Positions 7,741 through 15,097 of a stretch of 19,691 nucleotides of DNA are shown here, in pieces. The position numbers were made by a program, and so were the translations under genes. The notes beneath the pieces are model-generated. The model did no database searches, was not told the origin of the DNA, and worked only from the letters and a program-made list of their open reading frames with translations. The stretch spans positions 1-19,691 of the forward strand of contig CAAFJQ010000013.1 in NCBI GenBank assembly GCA_900763245.1. Direction: 5' to 3'. The stretch comes from Bacilli bacterium. Lineage in GTDB: Bacteria > Bacillota_I > Bacilli_A > RFN20 > CAG-288. Within the stretch, counting starts at the first letter, position 1. Each line of letters begins with the position of its first letter.

Positions 7741-9344
7741 AAATCCTCCATCTTTTTAGAAGCCGGGACTTTAGGAAGACCTGGCATTGTGAAGATATCG
7801 CCAGTGAGCGGAACAATGAACTTCGCACCAGTGAAGACGCGATATTCTTTGATGTGAAGCGGAACGTGAGGAACATTGATCAAATGCGGATCATCGCTTA
7901 AGGAATTGGGAACCTTGGACATACAGACAGAAAAATCAGAAACAGGAAGTTTCATGATCTCTTTCAGCTGTTCTTCAGAATGAGTGGAATATTCGACTGA
8001 AGTCGATCCATAGATCTCAGTTGCAATCTTCTCAATCTTCTCTTTCATCGTCATAGAAGCATCGACTATCGGAGCAAACTGCTCTTTCTTCTCTAAAGAA
8101 AGAATATCGATGACCTTCTTTGCCAGTTCAACACATCCCTTTGGCCCATCCGTATAAGATGAATTCAAAGCATAAGGAATATTGTTTTCTTTCAATAGTT
8201 CGATGATGGCATTTGTCTCATTCTCGGTATCGCTATCGAAATGATTGATGCTGACTAAGCAAGGAAGATGATACAAAGACACATTGGAGACATGTTTAAG
8301 AAGATTGGAGAAACCTTTCTTGACAGCTTCTACATTTTCTTCCTTCATATCAGCATAAGCGACACCGCCATGAAGCTTCAAAGAACGGGCAGAAGTAACC
8401 ATGACGATCAGATCCGGTGCTTTATCCTGCAAAGGAGAGACAATATCAAGATACTTCTCCATTCCTAAGTCAGAACCAAAACCAGCTTCTGTTACAACAT
8501 AGTCTCCAAAGCGAAGCGCTGTATCGGTTGCAATGATGGAATTGGTGCCATGTGCGATATTGGCAAAAGGTCCTCCATGGACAAAAGCAGGAGTATGATA
8601 TTTGCTCTGAACAAGATTCGGATATAAAGCGGTATGAATCAGTTTCTTTATCGCTGTTCTAGAGTGAAGGTCTCTGACGTAGACCGGCTTATCATCTTTG
8701 GTATAGGCAACAAGAATGCTTTCTACTCTATTTAAGAAGTCTTCTTCATCTTTACATAAGCAGAAGATTGCCATAACTTCTGAAGCAGCTGTAATGACAA
8801 AAGAAGAATGGTGAGGAAGAGCCTTCTTATCATTTAATGCAACTGTCATGCTTCTTAAGGAGCGGTCATTCATATCCATTGCACGAGGGAAAATGATTCT
8901 ATCAGGATCAATATCGATGTTGTGCTGATAAAGCTCATTGTCAACCAATGCAGCAATCAGATTGTTGACGCTTGTGATAGCATGAATGTCACCAGTGAAA
9001 TGAAGGTTGATATCATCTTCTGGTTCAACGACAGCTTCTCCTCCTCCGGTTCCTCCTCCTTTGACACCGAAGACTGGGCCTAAGGAAGGTTCACGAAGAG
9101 CTAAAACAGCATTCTTGTTCAAATAGGACAAGCCATCCGCCAAGCCGATTGCAGTCGTCGTCTTGCCTTCACCTGCTTTGTTCGGTGTCATGGCAGTGCA
9201 TAAGATCAGTTTTCCTTTTCTTTCTCTTCTCTCGGAGAGAGAGAAGGAATCAATCTTCGCTTTGTCATAGCCAAAGGGAATACAGTCGTCCCTATCGATT
9301 CCTAATTTTTCAAGAATCGGTTGAATGTCGTAATGCTGATCCAT
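7737..9344 (-). CDS. fhs: Formate-tetrahydrofolate ligase
   Basis: A 535-residue protein, slightly shorter than the usual 555 or so. It activates formate with ATP and joins it to tetrahydrofolate, giving 10-formyl-THF for purine and formyl-Met synthesis. Visible family marks are the P-loop TPNKAGEGKTTT (53-64), LREPSLGP (83-90), GGGTGGG (96-102), DINLHFTGDIHAIT (111-124), AFVHGGPFANIAHG (253-266), VVTEAGFG (283-290) and TGDIFTMPGLP near the C-terminus. The folate-stacking Trp (Trp412 in the Moorella enzyme) aligns with Tyr397, and several otherwise fixed blocks are altered. ATG at 9344 is preceded by AAAGGAGG, which overlaps the miaA stop codon region, so the gene is the next member of the mutS-mutL-miaA operon. 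It overlaps folD by four bases. Confidence 0.93.
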   Translation of the reverse strand: MDQHYDIQPILEKLGIDRDDCIPFGYDKAKIDSFSLSERRERKGKLILCTAMTPNKAGEGKTTTAIGLADGLSYLNKNAVLALREPSLGPVFGVKGGGTGGGEAVVEPEDDINLHFTGDIHAITSVNNLIAALVDNELYQHNIDIDPDRIIFPRAMDMNDRSLRSMTVALNDKKALPHHSSFVITAASEVMAIFCLCKDEEDFLNRVESILVAYTKDDKPVYVRDLHSRTAIKKLIHTALYPNLVQSKYHTPAFVHGGPFANIAHGTNSIIATDTALRFGDYVVTEAGFGSDLGMEKYLDIVSPLQDKAPDLIVMVTSARSLKLHGGVAYADMKEENVEAVKKGFSNLLKHVSNVSLYHLPCLVSINHFDSDTENETNAIIELLKENNIPYALNSSYTDGPKGCVELAKKVIDILSLEKKEQFAPIVDASMTMKEKIEKIATEIYGSTSVEYSTHSEEQLKEIMKLPVSDFSVCMSKVPNSLSDDPHLINVPHVPLHIKEYRVFTGAKFIVPLTGDIFTMPGLPKVPASKKMEDL

Positions 9345-9357
9345 GCTTTTTCCTCCT

Positions 9358-10239
9358 TTATTTATTCAAAACAGAACTTAGATACTGGTAAATCTCTTCT
9401 TTGCTTCCTTTTCTGATATCAGGGAACTGATTTCTTAAAAACGTCCTTTGTTTCTTTGCGTACTGATGCGTATGGACTTTGATGAGTTCTTTCGCTTCAG
9501 AAAAGTCTTCTTTTCCCTTCTCCATCGCCTCAATGATTTCATCATAGCCGATGCAATGGAAGGGGCGCAAATCTTTTCCGTAACGATTGACAAGCTTCTT
9601 CACCTCATCGACAAATCCTTCAGAAAACATCTGATCGACACGTTTGTCGATCTTTTCATTTCCCAAGTTTTTATCGATTTCAAGCTGAAGGAATTCAACC
9701 GGATAAAGCGGCTTCCCATCATTTTCTTTCAGAATCTCATCTCTTGACTTTCCGCTATCGGACTGAACAAGAGCTCTGACAAGTCTTCTTGGATTCTTAT
9801 TGTCAATGGATTCATAGGTCTTTATATCTCTTTCCTTCAAGAGTTTCTGCAGTTCTTCTAAAGGAAGCGAATCATAATAGGCTTGTTTATTATTCTCTTC
9901 TTTTTCAAAAGCATAGTTGAAAAGAAGACCTTTTACATAGAGGAAATTGCCGCCTACGACAAGGACATCCTTGTCCTCTTTCAGATATCTTTCCAAAATC
10001 GGTCTTATCTCCGTCTGGAAAAGATAAACGGACATTTCATGATCAGGCTCATATTCATCGGTAAAATAGAAATCGAGTCCTTCGATTTCTTCTTTTTTCG
10101 GTTTATCGGTTCCTATCTGCATCATTTTGAAGCACTGGAAAGCATCTGCTGAAATGACAGGAACATGATACTTCTTTGCTAAAGAGATAGCCAAAGAAGT
10201 CTTTCCGCTTGCCGTCTGACCTAGAATGCAGTAAATCAA
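9358..10239 (-). CDS. miaA: tRNA dimethylallyltransferase MiaA
   Basis: A 293-residue protein of normal length that transfers a dimethylallyl group to N6 of A37 in tRNAs reading UNN codons. The P-loop is GQTASGKT (7-14). SADAFQ with D32 stands where the family has SADSMQ, and IGTDKP, VGGNFLY, PRRLVRAL, IGYDEI and YAKKQRTFLRNQF follow in the expected order. Several motifs are looser than usual: VGGNFLY for VGGTGLY, and no HHLID block. Translation starts at TTG (10239), not ATG. The TTGA overlaps the mutL stop by four bases, and AGGAGGAG, which encodes Arg-Arg-Ser of the MutL C-terminus, is the ribosome binding site. No ATG lies close enough to replace it. MiaB, which acts on its product, is encoded about 5 kb upstream in the same cluster. 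Confidence 0.93.
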   Translation of the reverse strand: MIYCILGQTASGKTSLAISLAKKYHVPVISADAFQCFKMMQIGTDKPKKEEIEGLDFYFTDEYEPDHEMSVYLFQTEIRPILERYLKEDKDVLVVGGNFLYVKGLLFNYAFEKEENNKQAYYDSLPLEELQKLLKERDIKTYESIDNKNPRRLVRALVQSDSGKSRDEILKENDGKPLYPVEFLQLEIDKNLGNEKIDKRVDQMFSEGFVDEVKKLVNRYGKDLRPFHCIGYDEIIEAMEKGKEDFSEAKELIKVHTHQYAKKQRTFLRNQFPDIRKGSKEEIYQYLSSVLNK

Positions 10240-12158
10240 AATCCACTCCTCCTGAAAATACGTTCAATATCATCTTTTGTAAGGCGAATCATGGTCGGTC
10301 TGCCATGCGGACAGTTTGCCGGGTTCTTGCATTTGGCAAGATCACGAAGCAATGCTTCCATCTCGCTAAGCGGCATGACATGATTGGCTTTGATAGACAT
10401 CTTGCATGCGATTGTCGCAATCGTTAAATGAAGAAGAGATAAAGGATCACAGGCTTCATCATTCAGACAGGCATGAACGCAATCCTGAATCACATTGTTC
10501 ATGTTGCCTTCGTTGAGGAAGGATGGAATCTCCATAGCCTTTGCCGTATGAGGGCCAAAAGACTCTACCATGATGCCCACAGATGCAAGACGGGCGATAT
10601 GTTCTTCATCGAAATTGACTTCCTCTTTCGGCGTAAGATCGATGGTGATTGGAATAAGCGGAACGATTCTGCTTCTGATCGATGCGAATAAGGCCTCAGT
10701 CTTCTCATAGTTGATTCTCTCTGCTGCAGCATGCTGATCGATCATATAGAAGCCATCCTTGCTGTCACAGATGATATAAGTATCCAAGACCTGACCGATC
10801 GGATGCATTTCAGGAAGCTTATGAGAATAGCCTAAATCATTGAAGATTGTATTGTAATAATCTTCTTTCTGATAGTAGGCTTCCGGTTTTCTGATGCTTG
10901 GAATTTCAATGGCAGGTTTTTCTTCTGCTTTTGGTGTGATGACATTCTCCTCTTTTTTGAATGTCGGAACATAGGGAGTCTTAGAGACATAATTCTCCTC
11001 TATAGGAAGAGAATCCTGAAAATAGACTTTCTCGTCCTTCTCTTCCAAAACAGGATAAGAAGAAGGTTCCTCTTTCACTTCTTTCTCTTCATCCAATTCC
11101 AAGCCGAGAGGATCATCATTCTTTCCCATCAGCTTTTCGCTTTTAGGATCCTGACTTGCAAAATAGATCGGCTTTTTCATCTCAAGCGTTTTGATGACTT
11201 CGTTCTTGATATCTCTTGCAATCTCATCTTCCATTGAAATTCTGACTTCCTTCTTTGTCGGATGGACATTGACATCGACAAGAGAGGAATCAATATCAAG
11301 ACAAATGACATCAAACGGATAACGCAAAGGAGGAAGATAGTCTTTATAAGCATCCTCGATTGCTTTATTGATTTTGTAATCATAAATAGAACGATGATTG
11401 AGGAATGTCAGCATATCCTTTCTTCTCGAATAATTGATTTCAGGTTTGGAAATAAAACCGGAGAAAGAATAAGCGACACCCTCTTTCTTGATCGGATACA
11501 AAGACTGAACAATCGTATTTCCATAAATCTTCTGAATGCACTCAAGAAGATCGTTTCTCCCCGATGTTCTGAAGATTTCTCTTCCATCGATGACCAATGA
11601 AAAAGAAATGTTCGGAAAACCTAAAGCCAGATGTTCGACCGTTTCGATAATGCTATATGTCTCCGCCTGCTGAGAGCGCAGATATTTAAGTCTTGCAGGC
11701 GTATTGAAGAAGAGATTGCTCACTTCAAATACGGTTCCTTTTCTGCTAGGAGCGTCACTGACACGAAGCTCTTCATTCGGATTGGATTCCACTCTTGTTC
11801 CAACCCCTGTAAGAGAACATGTCGTCAACACAACCTTTGAGACAGCAGCGATAGACGGAATCGCTTCTCCTCTAAAACCTAACGTATGGATTCGATTCAG
11901 ATCGAATTCGGTCTTGATTTTGCTGGAAGCATGCCTTAAAAAGCAGTGGATAGCATCTTCCCTATCCATGCCATATCCGTCATCTTTGACAAGAATCGTT
12001 CCTTTTCCGGCATCAGTTACGCCGACATAGATGTTCTTGCTTTCAGCATCGATGCTGTTCTCAACCAATTCCTTGATGACGGAACTGGGTCTTTCGATAA
12101 CTTCACCGGCAGCGATAAGGTTAGCAAGCTCCGGTCTCATCAATTCAATTCTGGACAT
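10236..12158 (-). CDS. mutL: DNA mismatch repair endonuclease MutL
   Basis: A 640-residue protein. The N-terminal GHKL ATPase shows E30 and N34 in IKELVENSIDA, the DDGYGM loop (59-64) and the GFRGEA lid (94-99). An acidic, Lys-rich linker spans about residues 345-445. The C-terminal dimerisation domain carries the metal-dependent endonuclease motif DQHAAAE-x4-E (474-485), an ACKMSIKAN block, and CPHGRP (616-621), which completes the metal site. This is therefore a nicking MutL of the kind found in bacteria without MutH. The start ATG overlaps the mutS stop as TGATG, with AAGAGGA upstream, so MutL is coupled to MutS. Its last codons contain the RBS for miaA. The beta-clamp motif region reads RSRIVP where B. 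subtilis has QEMIVP. Confidence 0.97.
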   Translation of the reverse strand: MSRIELMRPELANLIAAGEVIERPSSVIKELVENSIDAESKNIYVGVTDAGKGTILVKDDGYGMDREDAIHCFLRHASSKIKTEFDLNRIHTLGFRGEAIPSIAAVSKVVLTTCSLTGVGTRVESNPNEELRVSDAPSRKGTVFEVSNLFFNTPARLKYLRSQQAETYSIIETVEHLALGFPNISFSLVIDGREIFRTSGRNDLLECIQKIYGNTIVQSLYPIKKEGVAYSFSGFISKPEINYSRRKDMLTFLNHRSIYDYKINKAIEDAYKDYLPPLRYPFDVICLDIDSSLVDVNVHPTKKEVRISMEDEIARDIKNEVIKTLEMKKPIYFASQDPKSEKLMGKNDDPLGLELDEEKEVKEEPSSYPVLEEKDEKVYFQDSLPIEENYVSKTPYVPTFKKEENVITPKAEEKPAIEIPSIRKPEAYYQKEDYYNTIFNDLGYSHKLPEMHPIGQVLDTYIICDSKDGFYMIDQHAAAERINYEKTEALFASIRSRIVPLIPITIDLTPKEEVNFDEEHIARLASVGIMVESFGPHTAKAMEIPSFLNEGNMNNVIQDCVHACLNDEACDPLSLLHLTIATIACKMSIKANHVMPLSEMEALLRDLAKCKNPANCPHGRPTMIRLTKDDIERIFRRSGF

Positions 12159-14701
12159 CAGCGGATCCTCTTTTTCAGATTGATCAGATAGTTCAAAGCA
12201 TCAAGTGGAGACAAGGTCATCGGATCAAGTCTCTTCAGTTCATCCATGACAGGATCGACTTTAACTTCCTCTTTCTTGATTTCCTTCACCTGAGAGCGTT
12301 CGACTGCGCTCTGTTTTTCCAATGAAACAAGAAGCTCATCGGCACGTGAAATGATCTCATCAGGTAGACCTGCAAGCTTTGCGACATTAACACCATAAGA
12401 GCGGTCCATGCTTCCCTCTTTCATACGATATAAGAAGGTGACCTTTCCATCGCTTTCACTGACTTCGCAATGGATGTTCTTGACAGCATGGATCTTTTCG
12501 CTAAGCTTGGTGATTTCATGATAATGAGTCGAGAAGAATGTCTTTGCATGAACATATCTTACGATATATTCGATGATAGACTGTGCGATTGCCATACCAT
12601 CGAATGTTGCCGTTCCTCTTCCGATTTCATCAAAGAGGAAAAGAGAATGATTGTCAGCTTCCCCTAACGCTTCAGCCACCTCGCTCATCTCGGTCATGAA
12701 CGTCGACTGACCTTTGATCAGATTGTCGCTTGCACCGATTCTTGTATAAAGCGAATCGAAAATCGGCATGCTGCAGCTTTCCGCAGGAACGAAAGAACCC
12801 ATCTGAGCCATGATGGAAAGCAGTCCGAACTCCTTCATATAAGTGGACTTACCGCCCATGTTCGGACCAGTGATGATCAGAACATCGGTAGAATTGTCCA
12901 TATAGTAATCATTGGCAACAAACAAAACACCAGGGGCCGCCTTTTCGATGATTGGATGACGGGCCTGTTTGATATCGATCTTATTCTCGCCGTTGAATGT
13001 CGGCTTGATATAATTGTTTTCGCTTGCGACATAAGCAAGATCGAGGAAATAATCCAATTCAGAGATGGCATCGCTTGTCTTCTGAATCTGTGAAGTGAAT
13101 TCAGAGACAGTCTTTCTCAGTTCCTTGAAGAGCTTGTACTCCAAAGAGACTCTTAGATCTTTAGAACGAAGAATCTTGTCTTCCTGTTCCTTGAGTTCTT
13201 GAGTGATGTATCTCTCTCCAGTCTTCAAGGTCTGTTTTCTGATGTAACCGAATTCCGGTTTCACCAGGGCAGTCTGAGCCGCAGAAATTTCAATATAATA
13301 ACCGAAGACAGAGTTGTTTCCGACACGAAGGTTGTGAATTCCTGTCTTTTCTTTCTCTTTGACTTCAAAATTGTTCAACCAGTCTTTGGCATCTGTAGTC
13401 AAAGAGATCAGCTCATCCAATTCAGCATTATAGCCACGCTTGAAAATCTCGCCTTCCGTGATTGTGACAGGGCAGTTTTCGCTGATTGCCTTTTCAAGAA
13501 GAGCGGTGAGAGAAGTGTAATCACCGATACGAGAAGCGATATCGTTAAGTTCAGGAGAATCGATACGGGATAAGTCCTCCAACAGTTTAGGAAGAGCGGC
13601 AAGAGACTTCTTCAATTGAAGCAGGTCATGTCCATTGCAGTTTTCATAACCCATTCTCGCGATGAGTCTTTCCATATCGAAAATGCCATCCAAATCCGCA
13701 CGGAGATTTTCTCTCACAATATAATGGTCGACAAAAAGCTCTGTAATCTTCAGTCTTCTTTGAATCTCATTCATCGATGCACTAGGAGAAGTGATCTGTG
13801 ATTTCAGATATCTTGCACCCATAGGTGTCTTTGTCTGATTAAGAAGCCAGTAAAGCGTACCGAAGCTTTTTCCATCCAACGATTTGACAAGCTCCATATT
13901 GCTTTGAGCGGCAAAGTCGATCTTCATGTTCTTCTTCTCCATGAGATTGACAGCCGGCTTAAAGTAATTGAGATTTCTTCTTTCCATGCTCTTGAGATAG
14001 TTGTATAGACGAGCAGTTGTTTCGATCTGTCTAGCATCAGAAAGATTGATAAAAAGAGATTCGATTTCAAGCGTTCTTGAAGTATCGTTGGAATAGGAGA
14101 TGCAGATATTGGAATTCGATTTGACATAGGAGACAAAAGCAGCATCGATTGAAGTCGGAAGAATCAGTTCTCTGACATCGATTGAAAGAAGCTTCTCCAA
14201 AATCTTTTCCTTTGAGTTTTCCAAAGACAATACTTTCAGTTCACCGGTAGAAAGATCAGCGTAAGCCAAAAACGCCTGCAACGGACAAAGAGTGACAGAG
14301 GCGATATAATTGTTGTCATTTCCGGAATAATCCATGTTGGCACCGGGAGAGATGATCTGAATGACATCTCTCTTGACCAATTTATTTGTCAGCTTCGGAT
14401 CTTCGACCTGTTCGCAGATTCCGACTTTATAACCTCTGTCCACCAGTTTTTGGGCATATGAAAGATAAGCGTGATGCGGAATGCCGCACATCGGCATGAA
14501 CTGTCCGTTTCCACAAGCTTTCTTCGTCAGAAAAAGCTGCAGTTCTTTGCTAGCGATTTCGGCATCTTCATTGAACATCTCATAAAAGTCACCGATTCGA
14601 TAGAAAAGAATAATATCACCATACTGTTTCTTGAATGCCAAGTATTGTTCGACCATCGGAGTAAAGCCGGTCGATTTCTCATCCGTTGTTGATTTTGCCA
14701 T
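12158..14701 (-). CDS. mutS: DNA mismatch recognition protein MutS
   Basis: An 847-residue protein of typical length. The mismatch-binding motif GDFYEMF is at 37-43 (F39 and E41 are the wedge residues). The ATPase has Walker A GPNMGGKST (612-620), Walker B LFLFDEIGRGTATFDG, and a STHYHEIT switch. The C-terminal tail ends LSPLDALNYLINLKK, a conserved MutS ending. It scans DNA for mispairs and recruits MutL, and it belongs to the MutS1 branch because it keeps both the mismatch-binding motif and the ATPase. The start ATG at 14701 has AAAGGT seven bases upstream. The gene has a probable promoter of its own just upstream, after a terminator that closes the preceding unit, and it heads the run mutS-mutL-miaA-fhs-folD. 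Confidence 0.98.
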   Translation of the reverse strand: MAKSTTDEKSTGFTPMVEQYLAFKKQYGDIILFYRIGDFYEMFNEDAEIASKELQLFLTKKACGNGQFMPMCGIPHHAYLSYAQKLVDRGYKVGICEQVEDPKLTNKLVKRDVIQIISPGANMDYSGNDNNYIASVTLCPLQAFLAYADLSTGELKVLSLENSKEKILEKLLSIDVRELILPTSIDAAFVSYVKSNSNICISYSNDTSRTLEIESLFINLSDARQIETTARLYNYLKSMERRNLNYFKPAVNLMEKKNMKIDFAAQSNMELVKSLDGKSFGTLYWLLNQTKTPMGARYLKSQITSPSASMNEIQRRLKITELFVDHYIVRENLRADLDGIFDMERLIARMGYENCNGHDLLQLKKSLAALPKLLEDLSRIDSPELNDIASRIGDYTSLTALLEKAISENCPVTITEGEIFKRGYNAELDELISLTTDAKDWLNNFEVKEKEKTGIHNLRVGNNSVFGYYIEISAAQTALVKPEFGYIRKQTLKTGERYITQELKEQEDKILRSKDLRVSLEYKLFKELRKTVSEFTSQIQKTSDAISELDYFLDLAYVASENNYIKPTFNGENKIDIKQARHPIIEKAAPGVLFVANDYYMDNSTDVLIITGPNMGGKSTYMKEFGLLSIMAQMGSFVPAESCSMPIFDSLYTRIGASDNLIKGQSTFMTEMSEVAEALGEADNHSLFLFDEIGRGTATFDGMAIAQSIIEYIVRYVHAKTFFSTHYHEITKLSEKIHAVKNIHCEVSESDGKVTFLYRMKEGSMDRSYGVNVAKLAGLPDEIISRADELLVSLEKQSAVERSQVKEIKKEEVKVDPVMDELKRLDPMTLSPLDALNYLINLKKRIR

Positions 14702-14720
14702 ATTGTTTACCTTTAAAACT

Positions 14721-14750
14721 ACTGCCTAATATTATAAGACAAAAGGCAGT
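14721..14750 (-). promoter_or_regulatory. mutS promoter -10 within an inverted repeat
   Basis: On the minus strand TATAAT (14736-14731) lies 30 bases before the mutS ATG, with transcription start expected near 14724. It sits in the centre of a perfect seven-base inverted repeat, ACTGCCT (14721-14727) and AGGCAGT (14744-14750). The -35 region is poor: TTTTAT at 17-bp spacing, within a 12-bp palindrome at 14749-14760. The arrangement suits a repressor operator, but no regulator is known from this sequence. Confidence 0.5.
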
Positions 14751-14760
14751 TTTATAAAAC

Positions 14761-14784
14761 AGAAGAAAAGGGGCAAAAAGCCCC
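14761..14784 (-). terminator. Intrinsic terminator after the ymcA-type gene
   Basis: Directly after the TAA stop, GGGGC and GCCCC form a five-pair GC stem with a TTTTT loop, followed by TTTTCTTCT. It separates the spoVS-miaB-ymcA unit from mutS. Confidence 0.75.
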
Positions 14785-14785
14785 A

Positions 14786-15097
14786 TTAAAGAACTAAATT
14801 ATCCAAGTATGACAAGAGAGAAAAGATTTCATCTTTTGCGCTCTTGTAATTGACATACAAAGGATCGTTGTCGTGCACGATTTGAAGTTCCTTGCACGCC
14901 TTGATGCATTCGTCCTTCTTGGCATCCTTCATATACTTCAGACCTTTTTGAAGAACGTTTCTCTTTCTTTCAAGTTCAAGAAGATGTTCGTCTTTCTTGA
15001 CCGCTTCTTTCAGTAAGAGATATCTCTTGACGATAGGAAGCTCTTTAAAGGAAAGAAGAAATGAATCGATTTCAGCAAGAAGTTCTTCTTCAGTCAT
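14786..15097 (-). CDS. ymcA: YmcA/YlbF-family protein (Y-complex subunit, RicA-like)
   Basis: A small all-helical protein, 103 residues from the ATG at 15097. The frame stays open five codons further, to a TTG at 15112, but only the ATG has a ribosome binding site (GGAG nine bases upstream). The spread of charged and Leu residues, and the position between miaB and mutS, match ymcA of B. subtilis. There YmcA joins YlbF and YaaT in a complex that stimulates RNase Y cleavage of selected operon mRNAs and affects biofilm, competence and sporulation. Here rny is encoded in the same cluster. The protein is shorter than B. subtilis YmcA (143 residues) and lacks its C-terminal tail with a cysteine; C64 and C68 form the only CxxxC pair. 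Family assignment is good, the choice between YmcA and YlbF rests on gene order. It overlaps miaB by 8 bases. Confidence 0.75.
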   Translation of the reverse strand: MTEEELLAEIDSFLLSFKELPIVKRYLLLKEAVKKDEHLLELERKRNVLQKGLKYMKDAKKDECIKACKELQIVHDNDPLYVNYKSAKDEIFSLLSYLDNLVL

